A stretch of DNA of 64,000 bases, taken from contig NZ_FOAP01000024.1 in assembly GCF_900109545.1 (NCBI RefSeq), positions 79,444 to 143,443 of the forward strand, written 5' to 3'. The translations under genes and the position numbers were made by a program. Shown piece by piece: positions 19,633 to 31,369 of this stretch. Within the stretch, counting starts at the first letter, position 1, and the number at the start of each line of letters is the position of its first letter. The notes below the pieces were generated by a model. That model was not told the origin of the DNA. It ran no database searches and saw nothing but the letters and a program-made list of their open reading frames with translations. Source of the DNA: Stigmatella aurantiaca (lineage in GTDB: Bacteria; Myxococcota; Myxococcia; Myxococcales; Myxococcaceae).

Positions 19633-20797
19633 CACCTTGGGCGCCCGCGCGCGCTCGACGTCCAAGACGCCGCAGTGGGTCTTCTGGGCGCTGATGCTGG
19701 GGCTCGCGGTCCTGGCGGTCGCGCTGGGGCAGCACCCCCGGCGGGGCGTGGACTTCCGCGTCTACCTGCTGGCCGCGGAGCGCTTCCTGGCGGGCGTGGC
19801 GCTCTACCCCGTCTCGGATGGCACCATGCCCTTCAAGTACGCCCCCGTGACGGCGCCGCTGTTCCTGCCCTTCACGCTGCTGCCCGCGCGGGTGGCCTCC
19901 GCGCTCTGGAACCTGGGCCTGGTGGCGGCCCTGGTGGCCGTGGTCCGGCTCACCTCGCGCCCGGCATCCCGCCTGGAAGGGCGCGAGGCCTGGCCCTGGG
20001 CGCCCGTGCTCGCCACGCTGGCGCTGCTGCCCGCCTTCCGGTTCGAGTTCTTCTACGGCCAGGTGGATGCCCTGCTGCTGCTCCTGCTGGCGCTCACCGC
20101 CCTGGGCGCGGAGAAGGGCCACACGTGGGGCCCGGGGGTGGCGTTCGCCGTGGCCGTGTTGCTCAAGCCGCCCGCGGCGCTGCTGGTGCTGTTCCTCCTG
20201 GCGCGCCGCCACTGGCGGGTGATGGGGGCCAGCGTGGCGGTGGGGCTCGTGCTCGCGGTGCCCGCGCTCGCGCGCTATGGGCTCACGGGCCTGCTGGCGC
20301 AGACGCATGACTGGCTGGACACGCTCGCGCGCACCACGCCGCCGTGGGCGCTGGGGGCCAATGCCCAGGGGCTGCCCACGCTGCTGCTCGCGTTCATGGT
20401 TCCCCCGGAGCCCATGCCCTCGGGCGCGGCGATCTCCCTGGCGCAGGGGCTCGCCCTGGCCGTGTTCGTGGCGGTGCTGGCCTGGAGCCGGCCGCGGCCC
20501 CCGGCGCTGTTCGCCCTGTGTTGCCTCGGGGTGACGCTGCTCTCCCCGCTGGCCTGGCGCGCCAACTTCGTCATGGCCTGGCCGCTGCTGCGGCTCGCGG
20601 CGGAGCGGAAGACGCCGGGGGGCCTGGCCCTGGTGGCATTGGCGGGCGGGGTGGGGGTGTTCAGCGCGGACTTCGTGATTGGCACGGAGCGCGCGGAGCA
20701 GGTGCTGCTCTGGCGCCCCTATGCGCTCGTCTTCACGGCGCTGCTGGTGTGGGCCGCGTGGGAGGCGCGCCGGGAGAAGGCCGCGGCTGCCTCATGA
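19619..20797 (+). CDS. GT87-like polyprenol-dependent glycosyltransferase
   Basis: 392 residues, mostly membrane helices. The first loop has GVDFRVYLLAAERFLAG and PFKYAPVTAPLFLP, typical of DUF2029/GT87 mannosyl- or arabinosyltransferases that use polyprenyl-phosphate sugars and act outside the inner membrane. The acidic pair in the first periplasmic loop (DF) is present. ATG 19619 overlaps the upstream ligase. The gene ends in TCATGA, where its TGA abuts the TGA of the convergent glycosyltransferase, so no terminator separates them. Confidence 0.75.
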   Translation: MRAADTLGARARSTSKTPQWVFWALMLGLAVLAVALGQHPRRGVDFRVYLLAAERFLAGVALYPVSDGTMPFKYAPVTAPLFLPFTLLPARVASALWNLGLVAALVAVVRLTSRPASRLEGREAWPWAPVLATLALLPAFRFEFFYGQVDALLLLLLALTALGAEKGHTWGPGVAFAVAVLLKPPAALLVLFLLARRHWRVMGASVAVGLVLAVPALARYGLTGLLAQTHDWLDTLARTTPPWALGANAQGLPTLLLAFMVPPEPMPSGAAISLAQGLALAVFVAVLAWSRPRPPALFALCCLGVTLLSPLAWRANFVMAWPLLRLAAERKTPGGLALVALAGGVGVFSADFVIGTERAEQVLLWRPYALVFTALLVWAAWEARREKAAAAS

Positions 20798-21889
20798 GGC
20801 GCGCGGGGCCGGCCGGTCCAGGACCCGGCGATAGGCCGCGAGCGTCCGCCGCGCGCAGTCCTCCCAGGTGAAGTGGGCGGCCCGGTCCCGGCCTTTCTCC
20901 ACCAACGTCTCGCGCAGGGCATCGTCCCGGAGCAGGCGCAGCGTGGTGTCGCGCCAGGCGCGGACATCCTCCGGGGGCACCAGCAGGGCGGCCTGTCCGG
21001 CCACCTCGGGCAGCGAGGAGGTGTTCGATGCCAGCACCGGGCACCCCGAGGCCATGGCCTCCAGCACGGGCAGGCCGAAGCCCTCGTACCGGGAGGGCAG
21101 CAGCAGCGCCCGCGCCGCCCCGTAGAAGCGGGGCATCTCCGCTTCGGGCAGCTCCGCCAGCTCCACCGTGGTGGAGGGGAAGCCGAGCGCTTTCGCGGCC
21201 CCCTGGCCCGCGAGGAGCACGATGGGGACGGGCAGCTCCGGGGCCAGCTTCGCCAGCAGGCCGAGGTTCTTGTGGGCCTTGGGGTTGCCCACCGCCGCGA
21301 GGTAGCGCGAGGGGAGGCGATACCGCTCGATGAAGGCCCGGGCCTCGGACGCGGTGGGCGGCCGGTAGTGCCCATCCACGCCGGGCGCGATGACCTGGAA
21401 CCGGTAGGGCGTCAGGCCCAGGTGCCGGGCCAGCTCCTCGCGGGAGAACTCGGAGACGGTCAGCAGCGCGGCGGCCTGCTTGGCGCGCGGCCCGACGACG
21501 AGCCGGTAATAGAGCGTGTGCAGCGGGCTGTAGTTCGCGGGCAGCGCCAGGTGGTTGGCGTCATGGAGCGTGGCCACGAGCTTTCCGTTCCACAGCCCCG
21601 GCAGCGAGAACGAGGTGGCGTGGAAGACATCCGGGGCGAGCTTCAGCAGATCCCGGAGCAGCGCGGGCTGCTCCTTCAGCGGCGACAGGAAGCCCGCGCG
21701 GCTGGGGTACAGCGGCAGGGAAGGGGTCAGCTCGCCCAGCCCCGGCGGCAAGCCTTCCGGGGCCGTGAGGCCCATGAAGTGGAGGTCCGGTGCGAGCGGC
21801 GGCAGCCGCCGTGCCAGCTCCAGGGCGTACCGTGCGATGCCGTGCAGCCTGCCCTGGACCATGCGCAGATCGATGAGGATGCTCGCCAC
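20792..21889 (-). CDS. GT4-family glycosyltransferase
   Basis: About 365 residues with a GT-B fold. The N-terminal domain has LHGIARYALELARRL and DVFHATSF; the C-terminal nucleotide-sugar domain has AVGNPKAHKNL and the EX7E element in YEGFGLPVLEAMASGCPVLA. It is probably cytoplasmic and adds a hexose to a lipid-linked polysaccharide. The start is uncertain: GTG at 21889 places the first beta strand (SILIDLR) at the N-terminus, GTG at 21910 adds seven residues. It diverges from the next GT gene across about 50 bases and converges on the GT87-like gene. Confidence 0.85.
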   Translation of the reverse strand: MASILIDLRMVQGRLHGIARYALELARRLPPLAPDLHFMGLTAPEGLPPGLGELTPSLPLYPSRAGFLSPLKEQPALLRDLLKLAPDVFHATSFSLPGLWNGKLVATLHDANHLALPANYSPLHTLYYRLVVGPRAKQAAALLTVSEFSREELARHLGLTPYRFQVIAPGVDGHYRPPTASEARAFIERYRLPSRYLAAVGNPKAHKNLGLLAKLAPELPVPIVLLAGQGAAKALGFPSTTVELAELPEAEMPRFYGAARALLLPSRYEGFGLPVLEAMASGCPVLASNTSSLPEVAGQAALLVPPEDVRAWRDTTLRLLRDDALRETLVEKGRDRAAHFTWEDCARRTLAAYRRVLDRPAPRAS

Positions 21890-21941
21890 GCCCCCTGGCG
21901 TAGCACACACGGCCCGGGGCGGGGATGCTAGAAGGGCGCCC

Positions 21942-23060
21942 GTGAAGGTCGCCCTGGTTCATGACTGGCTCGTCACGCTGCGCGGCGGCGAGCGTGTGCT
22001 CGAAGCGCTCTGTGAGCTGTTTCCCGGAGCGGACATCTATACGCTCCTCCACCAGCCCGGGACGATGCCGCCCCTCATCGAGGACCGGCGCATCTACACC
22101 TCGTTCCTCCAGGACATCCCCGGCATCCACACGCGCTACCGGCACTTCCTGCCCCTGTTCCCGCGCGCCATCGAGTCCTTCCGCCTGGAGGGCTATGAGC
22201 TGGTGCTCTCCTCCAGCCACTGTGTCGCCAAGGGGATCCGCACGCCGCCCGGGGCCCGGCACCTCGGCTACATCCATGCGCCCATGCGGTACATGTGGGA
22301 TCTCTTCGACGACTACTTCGGGCCGGGCCGGGCCTCGATGCCCGTGCGCGCCGCGGCGCGCTCCGTGAGGCCGTGGTTGCAGCGGTGGGACCGGCGCACC
22401 GCCGCCGGCGTCGACCGCTTCGTGGCCAACAGCCAGCACATCGCCGGGAAGATCCACCGGTTCTGGGGCCGCGACGCCCACGTCGTGCATCCCCCGGTGG
22501 ACCTGGAGCGCTTCTGCGCGGCGCCCCTGGAGGGCACGGGGCAGGGGGGCTACTTCCTGTGGCTGGGGGCCTTCGCGCCCTACAAGCGGCTCGACATCGC
22601 GCTGGAGGCCTTCCGCGCCCTGGACGCGGAGCTGTGGGTGGTAGGCACCGGGCAGGAGGCCTCGAGGCTCACCTCGGGCGCGCTGCCGCCCCACATCCGC
22701 TTCCTGGGCAACGTGCCGGATGCGCGGCTGCCCGCGCTCTACCGCGACGCCCGGGCGCTCCTCTTCACGGGCGAGGAGGACTTCGGCATCACCCCGCTGG
22801 AGGCCCAGGCCACGGGCCGGCCCGTCATCGCCTACGCCAAGGGGGGCGTGCTGGAGACCGTCACGCCGCGCACCGGCCTTTTCTTCTCCGAGCAGACCCC
22901 GGAGGCCCTCGCCACCGCCGTGCGCCAGTTCGAAGCCTGGGAGCGCACCTTCTCGCCCGCCGAGGCCCGCGCCCAGGCCCAGCGCTTTTCCCGGCAAGCC
23001 TTCCTGCGCGGAATGCAGGCCGAGGTGGAGGCGCTCCTCAACTCGCCTGTCGTCAGATAA
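21942..23060 (+). CDS. GT4-family glycosyltransferase
   Basis: 372 residues starting at GTG 21942 with KVALVHDWLVTLRGGERVLE, a phrase typical of mannosyl- or galactosyltransferases of capsule and exopolysaccharide clusters. A GYIHAPMRYMWDLFDDYFG segment and the C-terminal EEDFGITPLEAQATGRPVIAY with EX7E-type glutamates complete a GT-B fold. It diverges from the other GT4 gene and precedes a priming transferase gene, so both probably act on the same glycan. Confidence 0.87.
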   Translation: MKVALVHDWLVTLRGGERVLEALCELFPGADIYTLLHQPGTMPPLIEDRRIYTSFLQDIPGIHTRYRHFLPLFPRAIESFRLEGYELVLSSSHCVAKGIRTPPGARHLGYIHAPMRYMWDLFDDYFGPGRASMPVRAAARSVRPWLQRWDRRTAAGVDRFVANSQHIAGKIHRFWGRDAHVVHPPVDLERFCAAPLEGTGQGGYFLWLGAFAPYKRLDIALEAFRALDAELWVVGTGQEASRLTSGALPPHIRFLGNVPDARLPALYRDARALLFTGEEDFGITPLEAQATGRPVIAYAKGGVLETVTPRTGLFFSEQTPEALATAVRQFEAWERTFSPAEARAQAQRFSRQAFLRGMQAEVEALLNSPVVR

Positions 23061-23279
23061 CTGTGACGTTCCTGACAGGGGCCTCCTTTTTTTGAGCCCT
23101 TGGGGGGCGTGCGCCCCCGGGGTGTCCACTTCCGCCCAGGGCAAGCCCTTGGTTTCACGGGGCTTTGCGTGTTAGGTGGCCGTTGCGTCCGGGGGCTTCG
23201 CGCAGCACCCCGCTCTGGGGGCTGGGCGCGGGATTTGCACCCGTGCGGCCGGCAGTTGGCAGGCCACAGGAGTCCTGGC
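23061..23279 (+). other. 219-base intergenic region before the priming transferase
   Basis: Contains a run of seven T at about 23086 and a small hairpin GGGGGC/GCCCCC (23103-23108 and 23113-23118). CAGGAG at 23267-23272 is a strong ribosome-binding site seven bases before GTG 23280. A promoter is likely here but no convincing -35/-10 pair stands out. Confidence 0.35.
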
Positions 23280-24674
23280 GTGTTCAGTCGTCTCCAGCGT
23301 TTCTACACGTCCATCAAGGTTGCCACCGACGTCTGCATGCTGACGGTGGCATTCGTGCTGGCGTACGCCACGCGCTTCGTGGGGCTCATCCCCGTGAAGG
23401 ATGGCATTCCCCCGCTGGAGGAAACGGCCGTCTCGCTGGCCATGGCGCTGGCCATCTTCCCCTTCACCTTCCACCAGTCGCGGCTCTACATCACCAACCG
23501 CGCGCGCACCCACTTCGGGGAGCTGTTCGCGGTCTTCAAGGCCTCCATCACCGCGACGCTCATCCTCGTGGCGCTCACGTACTTCACGCGCGAGCGCTAC
23601 TCGCGGCTCACGCTGGCGCTGTTCCTGGGCTACGCGCTGGTGCTCGTGTCGGTGACGCGGCTGGTGCTCCGGGTGGCGCTGTCCGAGGTGCGCCGCCGCG
23701 GCTACAACCTGAAGACCATCCTCGTCATCGGCGAGGGACCGCTGGGCCGCCGGGTCGTCGAGACGGTGCGCGAGCACCGCGAGCTGGGCTTCCGGGTGGT
23801 GGGGGTGCTCGCGCAGGATCCAGCCAAGGTGGGACGGCGGGTGCGGGGCGCGCCGGTGCTGGGCGAGGTGAAGGACGTGGAGCGCATCCTGGATGCCTGG
23901 CCCGTGGACCAGGTCATCATCGCGCTGCCGCTCGCCGAGCAGCTCGTGGTGAAGGAGCTGATGGAGCAGCTGGCGCTGCGCACCGTGGACGTGAAGGTGG
24001 TGCCGGACCTCTACCAGTACATCACCCTGTACGGCGGGCTGGAGGAGTTCGGCGGGCTGCCCATCATCAGCCTCCAGGGCGACCCGATGGATGGCTGGAG
24101 CCGGGTGGCCAAGCGCGCCTTCGACATCGTCTTCTCGCTGGTGGCCATCGCGCTGACGGCGCCCCTCATGCTGGTGACGGCGGTGATGGTGAAGCTCACC
24201 AGCAAGGGGCCCATCCTCTATGCCCAGGAGCGCATGGGCATCGACGGGCGCACCTTCCCCATCCTCAAGTTCCGCACCATGCGCACGGACGCCGAGGTGG
24301 CCGGCGCGAAGATGGCCAGCCTGGAGGACCCGCGGCGCACGCCCATCGGCACTTTCCTGCGCAAGTACTCCATTGATGAATTGCCCCAGTTCTTCAACGT
24401 GCTGCGCGGCGACATGAGCCTGGTGGGCCCGCGCCCCGAGCGGCCCGTGTTCATCGAGGAGTTCAAGCGGCAGATTCCCCGGTATCACCTGAGACACAAG
24501 GTGAAGTCGGGCATTACGGGTTGGGCGCAAATCAACGGGCTGCGCGGGCAGACTTCCATCCAGAAGCGCATCGAATACGACCTGTACTACATCGAGAACT
24601 GGTCGCTGCTGATGGACCTGAAGATTCTGGTGCGCACCGCGCTGGGCGGCTTCCTGTCCAAGAACGCGTACTGA
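23280..24674 (+). CDS. Polyisoprenyl-phosphate hexose-1-phosphate transferase (priming enzyme)
   Basis: 464 residues. Four N-terminal membrane helices (about 15-130), a CoA-binding-like Rossmann middle (TILVIGEGPLGRRVVETV, about 145-270) and a C-terminal bacterial sugar transferase domain opening with KRAFDIVFSLVAIALTAPLM. The catalytic part has QERMGIDGRTFPILKFRTM, the DELPQFFNVLRGDMSLVGPRPERP signature split over loops, and ends LGGFLSKNAY. It starts glycan assembly by moving a sugar phosphate onto undecaprenyl phosphate. It belongs with the WbaP/EpsZ-type enzymes known from Myxococcus; which of its several paralogues it equals is not decidable. Open frame upstream of GTG 23280 is disregarded on ribosome-binding-site grounds. 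Confidence 0.9.
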   Translation: MFSRLQRFYTSIKVATDVCMLTVAFVLAYATRFVGLIPVKDGIPPLEETAVSLAMALAIFPFTFHQSRLYITNRARTHFGELFAVFKASITATLILVALTYFTRERYSRLTLALFLGYALVLVSVTRLVLRVALSEVRRRGYNLKTILVIGEGPLGRRVVETVREHRELGFRVVGVLAQDPAKVGRRVRGAPVLGEVKDVERILDAWPVDQVIIALPLAEQLVVKELMEQLALRTVDVKVVPDLYQYITLYGGLEEFGGLPIISLQGDPMDGWSRVAKRAFDIVFSLVAIALTAPLMLVTAVMVKLTSKGPILYAQERMGIDGRTFPILKFRTMRTDAEVAGAKMASLEDPRRTPIGTFLRKYSIDELPQFFNVLRGDMSLVGPRPERPVFIEEFKRQIPRYHLRHKVKSGITGWAQINGLRGQTSIQKRIEYDLYYIENWSLLMDLKILVRTALGGFLSKNAY

Positions 24675-24731
24675 GCCCGGGGAAAACCCGCAACCCGAAC
24701 GCCCGGGAAGCCGTCTAGAATCGGCGGCCTC

Positions 24732-27700
24732 ATGGCGGAAAAGCTCGGTGCCCTTCTGGTCCGCAAGGGCCTCATCACTCAGACCCAACTCGACGAGGGC
24801 CTCAAGGCCCAGATGATCTACGGCGGCCGCCTGGGGACGAACCTGGTCGAGCTGGAGTTCCTGGACATCGAGAAGCTGGGCGAGGTGCTCGCGGAGCAGT
24901 CGCGCTATCCGCAGGCGACGGTCCAGGAGTTCGAGTCGGTCACCGTGGCGACGCTCGCGGCGCTGCCCGCGGCGCTGGCCGAGAAGCACGCCGCGTTTCC
25001 CCTGCTCCTGGAGGGGCGCCGGCTGAAGGTGGCCATGGCGAGCCCGTCCGACATGGAGCACGTGGATGCGCTCGCGTTCACCACGGGCCTGCGCATCGTG
25101 CCGTGCATCGCTCCGGAGCTGCGCCTCTACATCTACCTGGAGAAGCGCTATGGCATCGTCCGGCCGGAGCGCTTCATCCGGTTGGATCCGGACACCCGGC
25201 CGCAGGGGCTGCCAGGGGTGCATGCCCAGAAGCCGCCGGCCCAGGCGGCGCCCGCCACCCCGCAGTCCGCCGCGCCCGGAGGCACGCCTGAGTCCAAGGC
25301 GATGTTCGGTGGGCTCGATGACGGCGCGTACCTGAGCGATGACGCGCCCGAGGAGCTGCCGGGGGCTCCCGCGGCGCCGGGCGCCAGTGCTTCGAAGAGT
25401 GCTCCGAAGGCTGCCCCGAAGGCGGCCGCCTCGCTGATGGACGATGCGATCGACTTCCCCTCGGAGCTGCCTCCGATGAAGGCAAGCCCCGCGCCGGCGC
25501 CCGGCCGGCCGCCGGTGGAAAATGATCTGAACGCGTTGGACTTCCCCGACGGGCAGGGCATCTCGCTGCCGAAGCTGCGCTCCACGCCGCAGGCCGCGCC
25601 ACCGCCCAAGGCCGCGCCGCCGCCCCGGCCCCCGAAGCCCCTGGCGATTCCCTCGGGGGGAGAGGGGGCCGCGTTGGACTTCCCCGATGGGCAGAGCATC
25701 TCCCTGCCGAAGCCGCGCGTCACGCCTCCGGCCGCCCCTGCCGCCGCGCCTGCTGCGCCTGTTGCGCCTGCCGCTCCCGCCGCCGCAGCGCCCAAGCCCC
25801 CGGCTCCTTCCGGGCTGCCCACGGCCCTCTCGGTTCCCACGTCGTTCACGCTGGAGCCGCTCGATGCGCCTGATGGGCTGTCGCTCGATGGGCCGTTCAA
25901 TGCCGCCGAGAAGGCCCCTTCGCTTCCTCCGCCCAGCCCAGCGGCTCCCGCGCCCGCCAAGGCGGCAGGGACCCCGCCTCAGGGAAGCCCCTCGCCCTTG
26001 GCCGCTCCCGTGAGCCGCCCGCCGCCTCCGATTGCCCTGCCGTCGTCCCCGCAGCTCCTGGGCGGGATGGGCACTGGGGCCATTCCACTGCCCGCGCCGG
26101 TGCCTCCGGCCGCTGCGCCTCCGAGCCTGGGCCCCTCCGGGAGCGCGGCGGGGCAGGGGGCCCCGCGGCCCGCGGGGGCGCCGTTGCCTCCTCAGGCTCC
26201 CGTGGCTGCCCCCAGGCCCAACCCTCCCGCGTCGCCTCCGCAGGCAGTGCCCCTGCCTCCCGCGGCGCGGCAGACGCAGGCCTCCATTCCTTCCGTGCCT
26301 GCTGCCCGGCCGATCGTGCCGGGGGGACCCTCGGGTCCGCCTGGGGGACCCCAGGCGCCGGTCGCCGGACCGCCCCTCGTGCCCCCTGCGGCACCGGGTG
26401 AGACGCGGCCTCCGGTGGCGCCTCCCCGGCCCCTTCAACCGCCTGTGGTAGGGCCTCCGGCCGCGCAAGGCATGGCGCCAGGAGCAGCGCCTCGGCCGCC
26501 CCCAGGTGCGCCTCAACCGGCTCCCGCAGGGGGCGCCCGGCCCACGATGGGGCCTCCAGGGGGACCTCCCGCGCCGGCGGGAGCGGTGCCGGTGGCGGCT
26601 CCGGGGCGGGCGACGTTGACGGGGATTCCCGCCATCCAGACGCCCGCCGCGGCACGGCCGCCTGCGCCAGGACAGGCTCCGGGCGTGGCTTCGCCCACCG
26701 GTGCTCCAGCGGGAGCGCGTCCTCCGGGCGCGCCCGTGCGGCAAGAGCCGCCGAGCCGGGCCGCGATTCCCGCGGTGGGTGCTCCACCACCGGTGGCTGC
26801 GCCCGCGCCCCCAGCGGCCCCCGTGCGGCAAGAGCCACCGAGCCGGGCCGCGATTCCTGTCGTGGGCGCTCCACCGCCGGTGGCCCCGCCCGTGCCCTCC
26901 GTGGCCTCTGTCCGGCAGGAGCCGCCGAGCCGGGTCGCGATCCCCGCCGTGGGGGCTCCTCCGCCCGTGGCCTCTGTGCGGCAAGAGCCGCCCAGCCGGG
27001 CCGCGATTCCCGCCGTGGGGGCTCCTCCGCCCGTGGCCCCTGTGCGGCAAGAGCCGCCGAGCCGGGTCGCGATCCCTGCGGTGGGTGCTCCGCCTCCGGC
27101 TGCTGCTCCAGGGCGGCCGGCGCCTCCGGTGGCACCGGGTCATCCAGGCGTTGCCGGCCCGGCTTTCCAGCGGCCCTCGATGCCGGTACCTGGGGAGTCT
27201 TCGCCGGCCGCTCGGCCCTCGGCCCCCGTGCCGCTCCCGGCGCCAGCCGCTCCACCTCCGGGCATCGCGCCTGTTCCGCCGGCTGCGTCCTCCAACGCGT
27301 CCGCGATTCCTCTCCCCGCGCCCTCGCTGCCCCCCGTGGCCGCGGATCTTCCGGTGATCGCGCTGCCCGCGCCCGTGTACACGCCGGAGCTTCCGGCTGA
27401 AGCCTCCGAGCCACCGCCCGTGATCGAGCTGGAGAGCGAGAACATCGACGAGGAGACGCTCGAGCCCGAGGCCGCCCTCGAAGAGGCGGAGATCGAAGAA
27501 GAGGAAGACGACACCCCGGCCGCGGAAGCCGAGGCCTCCCTGCCCGAGATCGACATCGGCACGGTGACCGAGCCCGAGCCGTCCCAGGACGCTGCCGAGG
27601 AGGACGAGACGACCTCGTCCGGCGCCTGGACCCTGGAGGGGGTCAAGACCCAGCCCCCGCCCCCGGCCGAAGCCCTGGCGGAAGCGCCCGAGGCTCCGCT

Positions 27701-28301
27701 GGAGGAGCCCCCGGCCGCAGTGGAGAAGCCGCGGGCCCCCATTGATCTCGGCGAGCTTCCTCCCGAGCCCGAGGAGCCGCTGCAGCTCGCGGCGACGTGG
27801 GAGTTCGTCTCCCAAGGGGCAGGGGCGGAGGTCCATGCCGGACACGAGTCCACGCCTTCGTGGGAGTCGCGCGGGGTGGACCTGGAGACATCGGTGGCCG
27901 CGGCCCCGGAGCGCCCCGGCACGCCTCAAGACGAGGTGGCGCTGGTGCCCACCTGGAGCTTCGTGCCGCCGTATCAGCCCGGGGCTCCCGCCGCGCCGGT
28001 GCCCCCGAGCCCACCCAAGCCGCCCGCGACGGTGACGGCGCTTCCGGTCCTGGCGCCGGAGCTGTCCAGTCCGGAGCCCACGACGCACCGGTACGGCATT
28101 ACATCCGCCGCCTCCACCTCGGTGACGACCACGGCGAAGTACGGTGTCGCCCCCGCCGCCTCCAGCCCCTTGCCCGGGTTCCCGGAGGTGGAGACGGATC
28201 CCTTCGAGGAGTTCGCGGCATCGGAGGCCGCGAAGCCGCCCGAGGGGGGGCCGCCCGCGTCCGTGCCCTGGGACGAGAACCCCGGGGACAAAGAGGACTG
28301 A
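24732..28301 (+). CDS. MshEN (GspE N-terminal) domain protein with a very long Pro/Ala-rich tail
   Basis: 1,189 residues. Residues 4-27 (KLGALLVRKGLITQTQLDEG and on, ending KAQ) and 33-56 (RLGTNLVELEFLDIEKLGEV and on, ending AEQ) are two tandem 24-residue MshEN motifs with a five-residue spacer, the arrangement that binds cyclic-di-GMP in MshE. The rest of the GspE_N fold reaches about residue 150. There is no ATPase domain. About 1,000 residues of Pro/Ala-rich low complexity follow, with two copies of a DFPDGQ-ISLPK motif (about 270-340), five VRQEPPSR repeats (669-790), an acidic stretch (about 900-980) and two Trp-Phe boxes (ATWEFV, PTWSFV). It is probably a cytoplasmic scaffold. Codon use is as its neighbours. 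Confidence 0.82.
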   Translation: MAEKLGALLVRKGLITQTQLDEGLKAQMIYGGRLGTNLVELEFLDIEKLGEVLAEQSRYPQATVQEFESVTVATLAALPAALAEKHAAFPLLLEGRRLKVAMASPSDMEHVDALAFTTGLRIVPCIAPELRLYIYLEKRYGIVRPERFIRLDPDTRPQGLPGVHAQKPPAQAAPATPQSAAPGGTPESKAMFGGLDDGAYLSDDAPEELPGAPAAPGASASKSAPKAAPKAAASLMDDAIDFPSELPPMKASPAPAPGRPPVENDLNALDFPDGQGISLPKLRSTPQAAPPPKAAPPPRPPKPLAIPSGGEGAALDFPDGQSISLPKPRVTPPAAPAAAPAAPVAPAAPAAAAPKPPAPSGLPTALSVPTSFTLEPLDAPDGLSLDGPFNAAEKAPSLPPPSPAAPAPAKAAGTPPQGSPSPLAAPVSRPPPPIALPSSPQLLGGMGTGAIPLPAPVPPAAAPPSLGPSGSAAGQGAPRPAGAPLPPQAPVAAPRPNPPASPPQAVPLPPAARQTQASIPSVPAARPIVPGGPSGPPGGPQAPVAGPPLVPPAAPGETRPPVAPPRPLQPPVVGPPAAQGMAPGAAPRPPPGAPQPAPAGGARPTMGPPGGPPAPAGAVPVAAPGRATLTGIPAIQTPAAARPPAPGQAPGVASPTGAPAGARPPGAPVRQEPPSRAAIPAVGAPPPVAAPAPPAAPVRQEPPSRAAIPVVGAPPPVAPPVPSVASVRQEPPSRVAIPAVGAPPPVASVRQEPPSRAAIPAVGAPPPVAPVRQEPPSRVAIPAVGAPPPAAAPGRPAPPVAPGHPGVAGPAFQRPSMPVPGESSPAARPSAPVPLPAPAAPPPGIAPVPPAASSNASAIPLPAPSLPPVAADLPVIALPAPVYTPELPAEASEPPPVIELESENIDEETLEPEAALEEAEIEEEEDDTPAAEAEASLPEIDIGTVTEPEPSQDAAEEDETTSSGAWTLEGVKTQPPPPAEALAEAPEAPLEEPPAAVEKPRAPIDLGELPPEPEEPLQLAATWEFVSQGAGAEVHAGHESTPSWESRGVDLETSVAAAPERPGTPQDEVALVPTWSFVPPYQPGAPAAPVPPSPPKPPATVTALPVLAPELSSPEPTTHRYGITSAASTSVTTTAKYGVAPAASSPLPGFPEVETDPFEEFAASEAAKPPEGGPPASVPWDENPGDKED
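26736..27105 (+). repeat. In-frame coding tandem repeat, five copies
   Basis: Five copies of a unit beginning VRQEPPSR(A/V)AIP start at 26736, 26823, 26910, 26976 and 27042. Unit lengths are therefore 87, 87, 66 and 66 bases (29, 29, 22 and 22 codons). Third-base differences show the copies have diverged slightly. All lie in frame in the Pro-rich tail. Confidence 0.85.
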
Positions 28302-28313
28302 GCGGGCGCCCAA

Positions 28314-28339
28314 GGGCCCTGGAGACGGCTCCAGGGCCC
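28314..28339. terminator. Bidirectional terminator between convergent genes
   Basis: GGGCCCTGGAG (28314-28324), a 4-base loop and CTCCAGGGCCC (28329-28339): a perfect 11-bp stem between the MshEN-domain gene and nrdJ. No U-run on either side, but position and symmetry suit a shared terminator. Confidence 0.7.
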
Positions 28340-28351
28340 CGGAGCCTCGGC

Positions 28352-31129
<2,778 letters not shown>

Positions 31130-31369
31130 GGACCGCCCTCCCGTTGACTCACTCAAGAATGTGACCGCACCCAACCTGCGAGACCGCGAGCTCCCAGCCG
31201 CTCGCCGTGTGGACCGCCCCGGCGCGGCGGCGCCGGACGGCTCGAAGAGGCCCTAACCGGGGTTCACACACCCGGAAGCAGGGCAGCCCGCCTGCCGGCC
31301 TCAAGGCCGCCAAGGCAGGAGATGCCCCTGCCAGATCAACCCTCGGCTTCTCGGAAGCCTTCCTGAACA

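Noticed and set aside
26736..27105. CRISPR-like or satellite repeat
   Set aside because: Units are in frame, of two lengths, and encode a Pro-rich peptide with no constant spacer pattern.
23172..28313. Long antisense open frame opposite the priming transferase and MshEN genes
   Set aside because: Low-complexity Arg/Gly-rich translation with no recognisable domain; the sense genes are well supported.
31130..31368. Cobalamin riboswitch in the long nrdJ leader
   Set aside because: No B12-box (GCCACTG) or typical helices are visible on the minus strand.
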